Source: Cerina sp048266425 (GTDB taxonomy: Bacteria > Bacteroidota > Bacteroidia > Flavobacteriales > Flavobacteriaceae). From it: 64,000 nucleotides of DNA. The notes under the pieces were generated by a model. It saw nothing but the letters and a program-made list of their open reading frames with translations, did not search any database and was not told the origin of the DNA. A program made the translations under genes and the position numbers. Below are positions 52,462 to 60,937 of the stretch, in pieces. The DNA is taken from assembly GCA_048266425.1 (NCBI GenBank), contig JBLWZN010000022.1, positions 11,359 through 75,358 on the forward strand, given 5' to 3'. Numbering within the stretch: position 1 is the first letter of the stretch; each line of letters begins with the position of its first letter.

Positions 52462-53010
52462 CTAACCCTGCTTTGGATTCTCAAAAAAGCTAAAAACACT
52501 TCCTCCATATTTTCTTTCCCGGGAGAAATGCAGGGAGGAAGAGAGGTCCATTTGCTTTGAGTGTTCTATGATCAACACTCCATCCTCCCGGAGCAATTGG
52601 TTTTTAAACACCAGTTCGGATATTCTTTCAAATTCGGCCAATGCCATATCATAGGGGGGGTCTGCAAAAATAATATCGGTCTTTTGGGCCGCCTTTTCCA
52701 GATATGGAAGGACATTGCTTTTTATGGCCGTTATATTAAAATGGAGCTCCCGTGCTGTTTGGCCTATGAACTTTACGCAGCCAAAGTCGGCATCTACAGC
52801 TACAATTTGATCGGTGCCCCGGGAAGCGAATTCAAAACTGATGTTCCCGGTTCCCGAAAAGAGGTCCAGAACAGAGATTTTCTCGAAATAATAATTGTTG
52901 TTCAGAATATTGAAAAGGGCCTCCTTGGCCATGTCGGTCGTTGGTCGAACGGGCAATCTTTTGGGTGCTGTAATGCGCTTTCCCTTATATTTCCCGGAAA
53001 TTATCCGCAT
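52462..53010 (-). CDS. rsmD: 16S rRNA (guanine966-N2)-methyltransferase
   Basis: A 182-residue enzyme from the ATG at 53010 (MRIISGKYKGKRITAPKRLP); the open frame continues upstream but only into the neighbouring gene. SAM-binding VLDLFSGTGNISFEFASRG and the catalytic FADPPYD (DPPY) motif are clear, as is RPTTDMAKEALFNIL. It methylates G966 in 16S rRNA. Its start overlaps the DUF3822 stop by one base (TAATG), so the two are coupled. Confidence 0.95.
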   Translation of the reverse strand: MRIISGKYKGKRITAPKRLPVRPTTDMAKEALFNILNNNYYFEKISVLDLFSGTGNISFEFASRGTDQIVAVDADFGCVKFIGQTARELHFNITAIKSNVLPYLEKAAQKTDIIFADPPYDMALAEFERISELVFKNQLLREDGVLIIEHSKQMDLSSSLHFSRERKYGGSVFSFFENPKQG

Positions 53011-53846
53011 TACAGGGCATTTAAGGTAGTGAAATCGATACTTTCCTGCTCGCGGCCACCTAAATGGTAGGGTAGATTGGGCGGGACAAAGATGGAAACG
53101 TTTTTCACATAAGTGTAGCAAATGTCGTAGTTGGGATCTCCTTCCTCTATGGTTCCAAAGAGTTTAACCGCTACTGTGGAAGTATCCAAATTTAACTGTT
53201 CCATGGTGAAGAGAAGATAGTAAATAAAATCCTCCTTGGTCGTAAAGTCAAAACTGTTGAACAACAACAATTTCTTTTTTGCAATCACCGTAATATCCAT
53301 CTGTTGTTCCAGCACCTGTATATAACAAACCGGGTCGTTGCCATTGCCGTGATGGTTCAATAGGGATTGAATAAGCACGGTGCTGCTGTGCTTAAATTCA
53401 AACTCCCCGAAAAGGTCATAGATATAGTTGTTGATGTTGACGAAGGGGACATAGACATTAACGAGGTCATGGCTTTCAATTTCGTCGTAAACGATAAGGT
53501 CATTGGCCAAGATCTTGGCATTGAACTTTAAATAGTTTGCCAGTTCTTTTTCATCAAAAAGAGCTTTGGGAACAAAACTGAATAATTTATTGCGATGTAT
53601 AACAACTACCTCGGAAAAGGTATACTTGGTCACCCTGTACTCTTCCAATAATTCTTTTAGGTTCTTCTGTGCCTCGAATGGGATAAGTTCTTTTGGAAAG
53701 GTGCGTTGCTCCGATATCAGCAAATTGTTGTCCAGAGTGTCCAGTACACAAAAAGAAAGTCCATTCAAACTGATTTGAATGGACAACTTATGGTATTCCG
53801 AAGTAGGATTGTTGCCTACGGTGCTATTTGTTGTCTTTTTTGTCAT
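53010..53846 (-). CDS. DUF3822 family protein
   Basis: A 278-residue cytoplasmic protein. It has the two-lobed actin/ASKHA-like pattern of DUF3822 (LSIQISLNGLSFCVLD, VVVIHRNKLFSFVPKALFDE, ELANYLKFNAKI and VYVPFVNINNYIYDLFGEFE). The role is not known; the gene is nearly always upstream of rsmD in flavobacteria, as here. It overlaps the preceding membrane-protein gene by 23 bp and the rsmD start by one base. Confidence 0.88.
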   Translation of the reverse strand: MTKKTTNSTVGNNPTSEYHKLSIQISLNGLSFCVLDTLDNNLLISEQRTFPKELIPFEAQKNLKELLEEYRVTKYTFSEVVVIHRNKLFSFVPKALFDEKELANYLKFNAKILANDLIVYDEIESHDLVNVYVPFVNINNYIYDLFGEFEFKHSSTVLIQSLLNHHGNGNDPVCYIQVLEQQMDITVIAKKKLLLFNSFDFTTKEDFIYYLLFTMEQLNLDTSTVAVKLFGTIEEGDPNYDICYTYVKNVSIFVPPNLPYHLGGREQESIDFTTLNAL

Positions 53847-54474
53847 AGATAGGAGGCCAGTTTCCGTTGGTACTTACTTCCTTCATGGAGCCGACCTTAA
53901 TTTCATTGCCATTAACTTCCTCTACGTTCACAAAAGTATTTTCCCGAGCCATCAAATCCTCGGGCTGGTCATAAAGAACAACGTCCTTTTTAACCTTTGC
54001 CTCAAAAACAGGGGCCTTATAACCGCTTTTTTCAATGAACCCTGCGTCGAGCTCAAATTTTTCGCCATTTTGGGCAAAAGGGACATTCATCATGGTTTTA
54101 TATCGATTGTCACCCTTGAACAAAGAATCTTTTACCGATACAAAACCTAACGTGTCAATAATTTTAACTTCCCGAAGCATATCTATTCCATATCGCTTAT
54201 CGTGTTCCATAAAGGAGGAATCCCTTGTTTGGGTGATGGTATATTTGCCTGTATCCACAAAACTGATCAAGGCATCAAAATTTTTGGTGTATTTTCCATT
54301 TACGGTCTTATAAGCTTCCTCGGAATCCCGAATGTCTTTAAGATTGGAAATTACTTGGGCATATCGCGCTAATTTCACTTTTTTAAACTCAATAGGGGCT
54401 TGTACCGATTCATAAATCAAGTATCCTAATCCGATACATACTATCCAAAGTACAATTTGTATTATGGTCTTCAT
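53824..54474 (-). CDS. Conserved protein with a signal anchor, first in the rsmD operon
   Basis: A 216-residue protein with one N-terminal helix (IIQIVLWIVCIGLGYLIYESV) and an extracytoplasmic helical and beta domain. SEEAYKTVNGKYTKNFDALISFVDTG is reminiscent of pilin-like pseudopilin starts, but I see no prepilin cleavage site. Function unknown. It has a good promoter (54533-54563), an operator-like palindrome, and overlaps DUF3822 by 23 bp. Confidence 0.75.
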   Translation of the reverse strand: MKTIIQIVLWIVCIGLGYLIYESVQAPIEFKKVKLARYAQVISNLKDIRDSEEAYKTVNGKYTKNFDALISFVDTGKYTITQTRDSSFMEHDKRYGIDMLREVKIIDTLGFVSVKDSLFKGDNRYKTMMNVPFAQNGEKFELDAGFIEKSGYKAPVFEAKVKKDVVLYDQPEDLMARENTFVNVEEVNGNEIKVGSMKEVSTNGNWPPIYDKKDNK

Positions 54475-54493
54475 TATGTAGTTGTTAATTATA

Positions 54494-54512
54494 ATTTGTG
54501 GTTATCACAAAT
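54494..54512. promoter_or_regulatory. Operator-like palindrome
   Basis: ATTTGTG-GTTAT-CACAAAT, a perfect 7-bp dyad in the leader of the 53824-54474 gene. It could bind a dimeric repressor or just be a small hairpin. Confidence 0.35.
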
Positions 54513-54532
54513 CTACAATTTTTTTTTAATCA

Positions 54533-54563
54533 CAAAAGTATTTGACCTTAAAAATGAGACCAA
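54533..54563 (-). promoter_or_regulatory. Promoter of the rsmD operon
   Basis: On the minus strand TTG (54561-54563), 20 nt, TACTTTTG (54533-54540): exact -7 match and standard spacing. Transcription would begin near 54526, about 50 nt before the ATG at 54474. Another -7-like TAGATTTG lies at 54508-54515. Confidence 0.6.
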
Positions 54564-54761
54564 TTCTCTTCGACTTCATCTTCTGTCTTCCAATTTGGCA
54601 TTTTGCACGCTATTCTGCCTGTCCATGTCCCGCAGATATTGTCTTTTGTTCCTATGGTTAATGTGAAGATATATAAAAAGTATTCAATCACCTAAAGGTG
54701 CAGATAGGGTATGGGCAAGCCATAATTCCCGTTTCCAAATAAAAAGTCGGGCAGAGTTCAT

Positions 54762-54769
54762 TATCTTTG
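54762..54769 (+). promoter_or_regulatory. -7 element just before the helicase gene (possible leaderless start)
   Basis: TATCTTTG is an exact TANNTTTG match ending only 7 nt before the helicase ATG at 54777, so the transcript would start at or next to the start codon. No clear -33 is present. Confidence 0.4.
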
Positions 54770-54776
54770 GGGAAGT

Positions 54777-56216
54777 ATGACCGCAATTACCGCTTCCGAT
54801 TTTCATAGGATTTTATTGGAAAAATTTCCGCACCTGCCTACGACCAACCAAGATTTGGCCATGCAACAATTGGCCCAATTTATTCTATCTCCCAAAAAGG
54901 ACAGTGTTTTCCTCCTGAAGGGATTTGCAGGTACCGGAAAGACCACCTTGGTTGGCACCGTTGTTTCCTGCTTGTGGAATACCAAGATGAAATCGGTCCT
55001 TATGGCCCCAACAGGAAGGGCGGCAAAAGTCATGTCCAATTATGCCAATACCCAATCCTACACCATCCATCGAAAAATCTATTTTCCCAAAAAGGAGCGA
55101 GGAGGTGCAGTAAAGTTTGTATTGTCACCCAACAAGCACAGGAATACCGTTTTTATTGTGGACGAGGCATCCATGATTCCGGATGCTCCTAGTGATTCCA
55201 AGTTGTTCGATAATGGCTCATTGTTGGACGACCTGCTCATGTACGTCTATTCCGGCCACAATTGTAAACTCGTTCTTATCGGTGATACGGCACAGTTGCC
55301 CCCTGTACATCTGGATCTTAGTCCGGCATTGGACGGCGATAAACTGGCGTTGAATTACAATAAGGAAGTGGTGAGGCTAGAATTGGACGAGGTGGTTCGG
55401 CAAGCCGAGGATAGTGGGATATTGGTAAATGCCACCCTGTTGCGGGAACAGTTGCAAGGTGATTTTTTTGATTCCTTCAAGTTTGATGTCGCTTCGTTCA
55501 AGGATATCGTAAGATTGGTCGATGGGTACGACATTCAGGAAGCCATTGATGATTCGTATGGGCAGAACGGAAAGGAGGAGACGACGATTATCGTACGTTC
55601 TAACAAAAGGGCCAACCTGTACAACGAAAACATTAGGAGCCGAATATTATTTTTGGAAAACGAATTGGCGGTAGGGGACTTTATGATGGTGGTAAAGAAC
55701 AATTATTTTTGGTTGGAACCCAACTCAGAGGCCGGATTTATTGCCAATGGGGATATCATTGAGGTTTTGGAAATTTTTGCGATCAAAGAGCTCTACGACT
55801 TTAAGTTTGCCGAGGTAAAAGTGAAGATGGTGGATTACCCCAGACAAAAGCCCTTTGAGACAGTATTGCTGTTGAATACCATCCAGGCCGAAACCCCTTC
55901 CCTTTCCTATGAGGATGGCAACAAGTTGTATTTGGAAGTCATGAAGGACTATGCCAATCTTAGCTCCAAATACAAAAAGTTTTTGGCCGTAAAGAACAAC
56001 AAATATTTTAATGCACTACAGGTAAAATTTTCCTACGCCATTACCTGCCATAAATCCCAAGGCGGGCAATGGGATACCGTTTTTGTGGAACAACCTTATC
56101 TTCCAAACGGGGTGGACAAGGAATATTTGCGGTGGTTGTATACTGCGGTAACCCGTGCCAAAAAGAAACTCTACCTTATTGGGTTTAAGAACGACTTTTT
56201 TGTTGATGGGGAATAG
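54777..56216 (+). CDS. RecD/Dda-like ATP-dependent DNA helicase
   Basis: A 479-residue superfamily 1B helicase. Walker A is LLKGFAGTGKTTLVG, then MAPTGRAAKVM, Walker B FIVDEASMIPD, LVLIGDTAQLPPVH (motif III), VRLELDEVVRQAEDSGIL and the C-terminal UvrD-like part CHKSQGGQWDTVFVEQP with LYTAVTRAKKKLYLIGF. It lacks the long N-terminal domains of RecD2, so it is the short Dda-like form common in Bacteroidota. It should unwind DNA 5-prime to 3-prime, perhaps in repair. Divergent from the rsmD operon. Confidence 0.93.
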   Translation: MTAITASDFHRILLEKFPHLPTTNQDLAMQQLAQFILSPKKDSVFLLKGFAGTGKTTLVGTVVSCLWNTKMKSVLMAPTGRAAKVMSNYANTQSYTIHRKIYFPKKERGGAVKFVLSPNKHRNTVFIVDEASMIPDAPSDSKLFDNGSLLDDLLMYVYSGHNCKLVLIGDTAQLPPVHLDLSPALDGDKLALNYNKEVVRLELDEVVRQAEDSGILVNATLLREQLQGDFFDSFKFDVASFKDIVRLVDGYDIQEAIDDSYGQNGKEETTIIVRSNKRANLYNENIRSRILFLENELAVGDFMMVVKNNYFWLEPNSEAGFIANGDIIEVLEIFAIKELYDFKFAEVKVKMVDYPRQKPFETVLLLNTIQAETPSLSYEDGNKLYLEVMKDYANLSSKYKKFLAVKNNKYFNALQVKFSYAITCHKSQGGQWDTVFVEQPYLPNGVDKEYLRWLYTAVTRAKKKLYLIGFKNDFFVDGE

Positions 56217-56270
56217 CTAATAAAATGGTTCAATGTTCAATGTTCAAGGTTTCAAAGTTGTTTGATTACT

Positions 56271-56296
56271 ATAAAATTAGGCTTGTGAAAAATTAA
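56271..56296. repeat. 26-bp direct repeat, copy 1
   Basis: ATAAAATTAGGCTTGTGAAA followed by AATTAA; copy 2 at 56409-56434 has two substitutions (T for A, C for G). Not associated with a gene. It might be the remains of terminal sequences of a lost element. Confidence 0.6.
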
Positions 56297-56408
56297 AATG
56301 TGCACTTTTTTGACATTTGTAATATGTTTTGCTTCAATGAGTTGAGAAAGTCCTACGTCCTTCATCTTTTAGCACAGCGGTCTTTTGTCTTTTCAATCGA
56401 CAGCAGTG

Positions 56409-56434
56409 ATAAAATTTGGCTTCTGAAAAATTAA
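56409..56434. repeat. 26-bp direct repeat, copy 2
   Basis: ATAAAATTTGGCTTCTGAAA followed by AATTAA, two mismatches from copy 1 at 56271-56296. Confidence 0.6.
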
Positions 56435-56675
56435 CCCACAAACTTATCGGCTTAAACTCCTGCTAAACTAGGTTGCCGAGCGTTGTCTAAGTATGGGCTT
56501 GGAATTTTTGGAGTCCTCCTACAGAATTTATAGAATACTCAACTCAAAAGTGTAACTTTGCCCCCGATTAAAATCATAACAGATAACCTGTTTCAAAAAA
56601 AGATAATCAATTGAAACCGACATGATTAAAATAATCCTTAGAATAAACAGTGAAATGATTATTTTGATCATCAAA

Positions 56676-56725
56676 CCCGTCCGAACGCCAGCCCGACATA
56701 ATCATTCTGGCTGGGCACGGGCGGG
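56676..56725. repeat. GC-rich imperfect hairpin (CCCGTCCG type)
   Basis: CCCGTCCG (56676-56683) pairs with CGGGCGGG (56718-56725) with one G-T pair, and inside it CCAGCC (56688-56693) pairs with GGCTGG (56709-56714). It resembles the palindrome at 61323-61354 (CCCGCCCGAACG start, CGGGCGGG end). It lies 40 bp before kdsB. Confidence 0.6.
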
Positions 56726-56764
56726 GGTTGCATGTGACATTTAAAAATAAATAGAAACAAACAC

Positions 56765-57493
56765 ATGAAGACCATTGCAATGATACCGGCCCGTTACGCC
56801 GCTACGAGATTCCCTGGAAAGCTAATGCAGGATTTGGGTGGAAAACCGGTCATTTTAAGAACCTATGAGGCTGCGGTAAATACAGGTTTGTTCGATGACG
56901 TTTACGTGGTTACCGATAGCGATATAATTTACAAGACTATTGAAGACGGAGGCGGCAAGGCAATGATGAGCGTGAAGGAACATGAATGTGGCAGCGATAG
57001 GATTGCCGAGGCCGTGGCGGATATGGATATCGACATTATTGTAAATGTGCAGGGGGATGAACCCTTTACAGATCGGGAAAGTCTTGCGGACGTATTGGAG
57101 GTTTTTGAAGAGGATATCCATATGGAAATAGATCTGGCGTCCCTGATGACAAGGATTTCCGACTGGGAGGAAATTAGCAATCCCAATACCGTTAAGGTCA
57201 TCGTGGACCATAGGAATTTTGCCCTTTATTTCTCACGTTCCCCAATTCCGTATCCAAGGGCCAAGGAATATGCACCGTTGTATTATAAACACAAAGGGGT
57301 ATATGCATTTAGGAAAAGTGCACTGATGGATTTTCAACGACTGCCCATGATGCCACTGGAATCTACCGAGAAAATAGAGGCTATCCGCTACTTGGAATAT
57401 GGAAAGAAAATTAAAATGGTAGAATCCAATGTGTCCGGAATTGAAATCGACACCCCGGAAGATCTGGAAAGGGCCAAAAAGGTATGGAAGTAA
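56765..57493 (+). CDS. kdsB: 3-deoxy-manno-octulosonate cytidylyltransferase
   Basis: A 242-residue enzyme that activates Kdo (or its 8-amino form) with CTP. Signature AMIPARYAATRFPGKLMQDL, VVTDSD, DIIVNVQGDEPFT and the C-terminal VSGIEIDTPEDLERAK are all present. It is the first gene of a tight three-gene operon; it overlaps the HAD phosphatase by 10 bp. The KdnB-like dehydrogenase two genes on suggests that the substrate could be 8-amino-Kdo, which KdsB enzymes of the kdn clusters accept. Confidence 0.95.
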   Translation: MKTIAMIPARYAATRFPGKLMQDLGGKPVILRTYEAAVNTGLFDDVYVVTDSDIIYKTIEDGGGKAMMSVKEHECGSDRIAEAVADMDIDIIVNVQGDEPFTDRESLADVLEVFEEDIHMEIDLASLMTRISDWEEISNPNTVKVIVDHRNFALYFSRSPIPYPRAKEYAPLYYKHKGVYAFRKSALMDFQRLPMMPLESTEKIEAIRYLEYGKKIKMVESNVSGIEIDTPEDLERAKKVWK

Positions 57494-58185
57494 ATTTTAG
57501 CAACATCAAGGTCATTGGCTTTGATGCCGACGATACATTGTGGGTCAATGAAACCTATTTTAGGGAGGCCGAGGAAAAGTTCGCCAGTTTGTTGGATGCC
57601 TATGAGACCAAAAACAAGATTGACCAGGAATTGTTCCTGATAGAGATCAAAAACTTGGATCTCTATGGATATGGAATTAAGGGGTTTATGCTTTCGATGA
57701 TCGAATCTGCCTTGGATCTTTCAAATAACAAGGTTTCGCAGGCAACGCTTTTGGAAATTTTGAATCTAGGTAAAGAGATGATAAATAAACCTGTGGAACT
57801 GTTGGACGGTGTAGAAGGGGTTTTGCAACAATTGTCCGATCGATATCGATTGATTGTCCTGACCAAAGGGGACCTATTGGATCAGGAGCGCAAACTTCAG
57901 CGCTCCGGCCTAACTAAATATTTTCATCACGTTGAAGTCTTAAGTGATAAAAAGGAAGAGAACTATTCCAATCTTTTGGAGCACCTTGAAATAAATAAAA
58001 GCGAATTTTTGATGATCGGCAATTCCTTAAAATCCGATGTCCTACCTTTGCTTAATATTGGTGCACAGGCGGTCCATATCCCATTTCATACCACCTGGAA
58101 ACACGAGGAAGTGCCATTTGAAGATAAGTTTAATGGGTATCTTACCTTGTCCGGGATTACAGAAATTTTAAAATACCTACAATAA
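57484..58185 (+). CDS. HAD family hydrolase (YjjG-like)
   Basis: A 233-residue HAD phosphatase with a four-helix cap. Motif I IGFDADDTLWVNE (Asp nucleophile and Asp acid), motif II LIVLTKGD (Thr), Lys near RSGLTKYF and motif IV FLMIGNSLKSDVLPLL (Asp). Resembles the YjjG/pyrimidine nucleotidase subgroup more than KdsC, which lacks a cap. Its ATG lies inside the 3-prime end of kdsB (10-bp overlap), and its stop is 4 nt before the dehydrogenase start, so all three are coupled. A role on a Kdo-pathway phosphate is inference. Confidence 0.9.
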   Translation: MEVNFSNIKVIGFDADDTLWVNETYFREAEEKFASLLDAYETKNKIDQELFLIEIKNLDLYGYGIKGFMLSMIESALDLSNNKVSQATLLEILNLGKEMINKPVELLDGVEGVLQQLSDRYRLIVLTKGDLLDQERKLQRSGLTKYFHHVEVLSDKKEENYSNLLEHLEINKSEFLMIGNSLKSDVLPLLNIGAQAVHIPFHTTWKHEEVPFEDKFNGYLTLSGITEILKYLQ

Positions 58186-58189
58186 TACA

Positions 58190-59314
58190 ATGAGTACTAG
58201 CACATATACGAACACGAAGCATATTCCTCAAATAATGAATAGATTTAAGAACTTTCCTATGGTTCCAAGAGTTATTTTTGGTACCGGTAGTTTTGATCAA
58301 TTGGGTGAAATTTTAATGCCCAAGCGGACCAGTTCAGAAGCACCTTTTATTTTTCTTGTAGATTCGGTTTTCGAGGATACAGAAATTCCTGGTAGAATTC
58401 CCCTGCTGTTCCAAGATCAGATCATTTTTATTTCCTCGGATGAGGAACCCAAAACAGGGCAGGTAGATGCCTTGGTAAAACGGATAAAGGAAAGTTTTTC
58501 CGAATTGCCGTCTGGAGTTATCGGAATCGGCGGAGGAACGCTCATGGACTTGGCAAAAGCCGTGGCCATTATGTTGACCAATGAAGGGGGATCAGCGGAT
58601 TATCAAGGATGGGACTTGGTGAAAAAGCCTTCAATTTACCATGTAGGGATACCTACGATCAGTGGTACGGGGGCCGAAGTTTCACGGACTACGGTCCTCT
58701 TGGGCCCGGAAAGGAAATTGGGAATCAATTCTGATGATACCACCTTTGACCAAGTTGTCTTAGACCCAAATCTCGCTAAAGGTGTTCCAACGGACCAGTG
58801 GTTCTATACTGGGATGGACTGTTATATACATTGCATTGAGTCGCTCAGTGGCACTTACTTGAACGCCTTTAGTCAGAGTTATGGCGAAAAGGCACTGGAT
58901 CTTTGTAAGGAGGTGTTTCTTGATAATATATGTGAAGCGGAGTCAAGGGATAAATTGATGATGGCCTCGTGGCATGGGGGTATGAGCATTGCGTATTCAC
59001 AAGTGGGCGTTGCACATGCCATGAGCTACGGATTATCCTATTCTTTGGGGATAAGGCACGGAATTGGCAACTGTTTGATCTTTCAACATCTGGAGGAATT
59101 TTATCCACAAGGGGTCGAACTCTTTCACGAAATGAAGGATAGGCACCAAATTTCATTGCCAACTGGTATCTGTAAGGGTCTAAGCAGTTCCGAATACGAC
59201 ACTATGATCGCTGTGGCATTGGGCCTTGAGCCCCTTTGGGAGAATGCAATCGGTAAGGATTGGCGCAGAACCATTACCCCGGAGAAATTGAGGTCGATCT
59301 ATGAAAAAATTTAA
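58190..59314 (+). CDS. kdnB: Iron-containing alcohol dehydrogenase, KdnB-like Kdo 8-oxidase
   Basis: A 374-residue group III alcohol dehydrogenase. NAD motif GVIGIGGGTLMDLAKAVA, the segment GIPTISGTGAEVSRTTVLLG, and the KdnB-like WFYTGMDCYIHCIESLSGTY. Metal ligands are likely Asp in TGMDCYIH, His in CYIHC and His in VAHAMSYGLSYSL and RHGIGN. In Shewanella KdnB oxidises Kdo at C8, and the aldehyde is then aminated by KdnA to 8-amino-Kdo. No kdnA is visible here. A second start (MNRFKNFPMVPRV at 58235) fits the family N-terminus better. Confidence 0.88.
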   Translation: MSTSTYTNTKHIPQIMNRFKNFPMVPRVIFGTGSFDQLGEILMPKRTSSEAPFIFLVDSVFEDTEIPGRIPLLFQDQIIFISSDEEPKTGQVDALVKRIKESFSELPSGVIGIGGGTLMDLAKAVAIMLTNEGGSADYQGWDLVKKPSIYHVGIPTISGTGAEVSRTTVLLGPERKLGINSDDTTFDQVVLDPNLAKGVPTDQWFYTGMDCYIHCIESLSGTYLNAFSQSYGEKALDLCKEVFLDNICEAESRDKLMMASWHGGMSIAYSQVGVAHAMSYGLSYSLGIRHGIGNCLIFQHLEEFYPQGVELFHEMKDRHQISLPTGICKGLSSSEYDTMIAVALGLEPLWENAIGKDWRRTITPEKLRSIYEKI

Positions 59315-59457
59315 TGGAATCAGCACCATTAAGTAGGGATTCAAAATTCAATGTTAGTGGGGTACCAAATAAACGTATAAACTTTTATGCTTCAACCTGA
59401 GTTTTCCCTTAACCGTTAACCTTTGACCCTTGAACCAAAAATCCGCAAACCGATAAA

Positions 59458-59994
59458 GTGCATAGCCTGGCAAAATTCATTTATTTTAAAATTTTGGGAT
59501 GGCGCCTTATAGGTTCCTTTCCCAAGATAGACAAATGTGTGGTCGCAGTGGCGCCCCATACCAGTTGGGTAGATTTTTTCCTTGGGTTGTTGGTGAGGAG
59601 GGTTTTTAATGAGGAAATCAACTATATCGGAAAAAGCAGCCTCTTCAAACCTCCTTTTGGATGGTATTTTCGATGGATGGGCGGTGCACCCATAGATAGG
59701 AGCAAGAGAAGTGATACCGTTGGGGCCATTGCCAAAATCTTTGACGAGCATAAAACATTTAGATTGGCACTCTCCCCGGAAGGCACCCGAAAGAAAGTAA
59801 CGGAATGGAAAACCGGCTTTTACTATATCGCCAAGACTGCAAACGTCCCCATCCTACTGGTCGCTTTTGATTACGGTAAAAAGCAGGTAAAGATTTCTGG
59901 GTTGTTCTATCCAACGGAAAACAAAGAGGCCGATTTTAAGTCTTACAGGGAGTTTTTTAAAGGGGTAGTGGGGAAAATTCCAGGAAATAGCTGA
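59458..59994 (+). CDS. 1-acyl-sn-glycerol-3-phosphate acyltransferase family protein
   Basis: A 178-residue acyltransferase. Block I is canonical, VAPHTSWVDFFLGLL (HX4D); then GKSSLFKPPFGWYFRWMG, block III LSPEGTRKKVTEWKTGFYYI and block IV VPILLVAFDYGKKQ. The start is GTG at 59458, no ATG being available upstream. The enzyme probably acylates a lysolipid or a lipid-A-like acceptor. It follows the kdsB/kdnB operon with a 143-bp gap that holds words like TTAACCGTTAACC. Confidence 0.9.
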   Translation: MHSLAKFIYFKILGWRLIGSFPKIDKCVVAVAPHTSWVDFFLGLLVRRVFNEEINYIGKSSLFKPPFGWYFRWMGGAPIDRSKRSDTVGAIAKIFDEHKTFRLALSPEGTRKKVTEWKTGFYYIAKTANVPILLVAFDYGKKQVKISGLFYPTENKEADFKSYREFFKGVVGKIPGNS

Positions 59995-60085
59995 AAGTTC
60001 AAAGTTCAAGGTTGAAAGTTGGCTACAAAAACTAAACATCCCAACTTATAAACCCATAAACCGTATTGAACTTGAACTTTCCGAA
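59993..60085. repeat. Intergenic short-word array (GTTCAAAGTTCAAGG type)
   Basis: Between the acyltransferase stop and the converging YebC stop are words GAAAGTTCAAAGTTCAAGG, TTGAAAGTTGG and TTGAACTTGAACTTTCC. Another instance of the family at 21480-21585 and 56228-56262. Confidence 0.6.
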
Positions 60086-60089
60086 ATCG

Positions 60090-60800
60090 TTACTCCTTCA
60101 TGGAGTGGTAGACGTTCTGAACATCATCGTCTTCCTCAATTTTCTCCAGTAATTTTTCCACATCGGCGATTTCTTCCTCGCTTAGTTCCTTAGTAATCTG
60201 GGGAATACGATCAAATCCGGAGGAAAGGATTTCCAATTCACGGGATTCCAGTTCTTTCTGTATGGTCCCAAAACTTTCAAAAGGTGCATAAATGTGAATT
60301 CCGTCCTCATCGTCGAAGACCTCTTCCGCCCCAAAATCGATCATCTCCAATTCCAGTTCTTCGGGATCTAGGCCATCTGCCTTGATACAAAAATTACAGG
60401 TATGGTCAAACATGAATTCTACCGACCCCGAAGTACCCAAGCTGCCATTGCATTTGTTGAAATAACTTCTGATATTGGCGACGGTCCGAGTATTGTTGTC
60501 GGTCGCGGTTTCTATTAAAATAGCGATACCATGCGGGGCATAGCCCTCAAAAAGTATTTCCTTGTATTCCCCCAGACTTTTGTCGGACGCTCTCTTAATG
60601 GCGCGTTCCACATTGTCTTTGGGCATATTGACCGCCTTTGCATTTTGGATAACAGCCCTTAACCTGGAGTTCGAGGCCGGATCGGGTCCACCCTCCTTAA
60701 CAGCCATTACGATGTCCTTTCCTATTCTAGTGAAGGCCTTGGACATGGCCGACCACCGTTTCATTTTCCGTGCCTTTCTAAATTCAAAAGCTCTTCCCAT
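60090..60800 (-). CDS. YebC/PmpR family protein (TACO1-like)
   Basis: A 236-residue YebC-family protein: GRAFEFRKARKMKRWSAMSKAF, KEGGPDPASNSRLRAVIQNA, NMPKDNVERAIKRA and a C-terminal acidic half ending DDVQNVYHSMKE. Homologues act as transcription regulators or as translation factors easing polyproline stalling. The family's three-domain arrangement and length are standard. It stands downstream of the pterin dehydratase gene on the same strand (137 bp gap). Confidence 0.95.
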   Translation of the reverse strand: MGRAFEFRKARKMKRWSAMSKAFTRIGKDIVMAVKEGGPDPASNSRLRAVIQNAKAVNMPKDNVERAIKRASDKSLGEYKEILFEGYAPHGIAILIETATDNNTRTVANIRSYFNKCNGSLGTSGSVEFMFDHTCNFCIKADGLDPEELELEMIDFGAEEVFDDEDGIHIYAPFESFGTIQKELESRELEILSSGFDRIPQITKELSEEEIADVEKLLEKIEEDDDVQNVYHSMKE

Positions 60801-60937
60801 ATTGCATGCTAAATTTTGTAAACGGAGGCAAATTTAGTAAAATTCCTTTCGAATTTTCGGGATCAAATATCAAATTCCAAGTTTTGAATTTGGCACGTTT
60901 GGAACCTTACCTACAGCAACCGCTAATCACCTATTTT

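Larger units (their letters stand above)
56217..56764. other. Gene-free region with direct repeats and a palindrome
   Basis: A 548-bp gap with no believable gene. It starts with a short-word array (TTCAATGTTCAATGTTCAAGG). A 26-bp sequence ATAAAATTAGGCTTGTGAAA-type occurs at 56271-56296 and again at 56409-56434 with two mismatches, 138 bp apart. A hairpin follows at 56676-56725. Confidence 0.7.

Noticed and set aside
53011..53121. Longer N-terminus for RsmD
   Set aside because: Lies on the DUF3822 coding end; the conserved RsmD start is MRIISGKYKGKR at 53010.
57484..58185. KdsC (Kdo-8-phosphate phosphatase)
   Set aside because: The protein has a helical cap domain and is longer than capless KdsC; it looks like a YjjG-type HAD.
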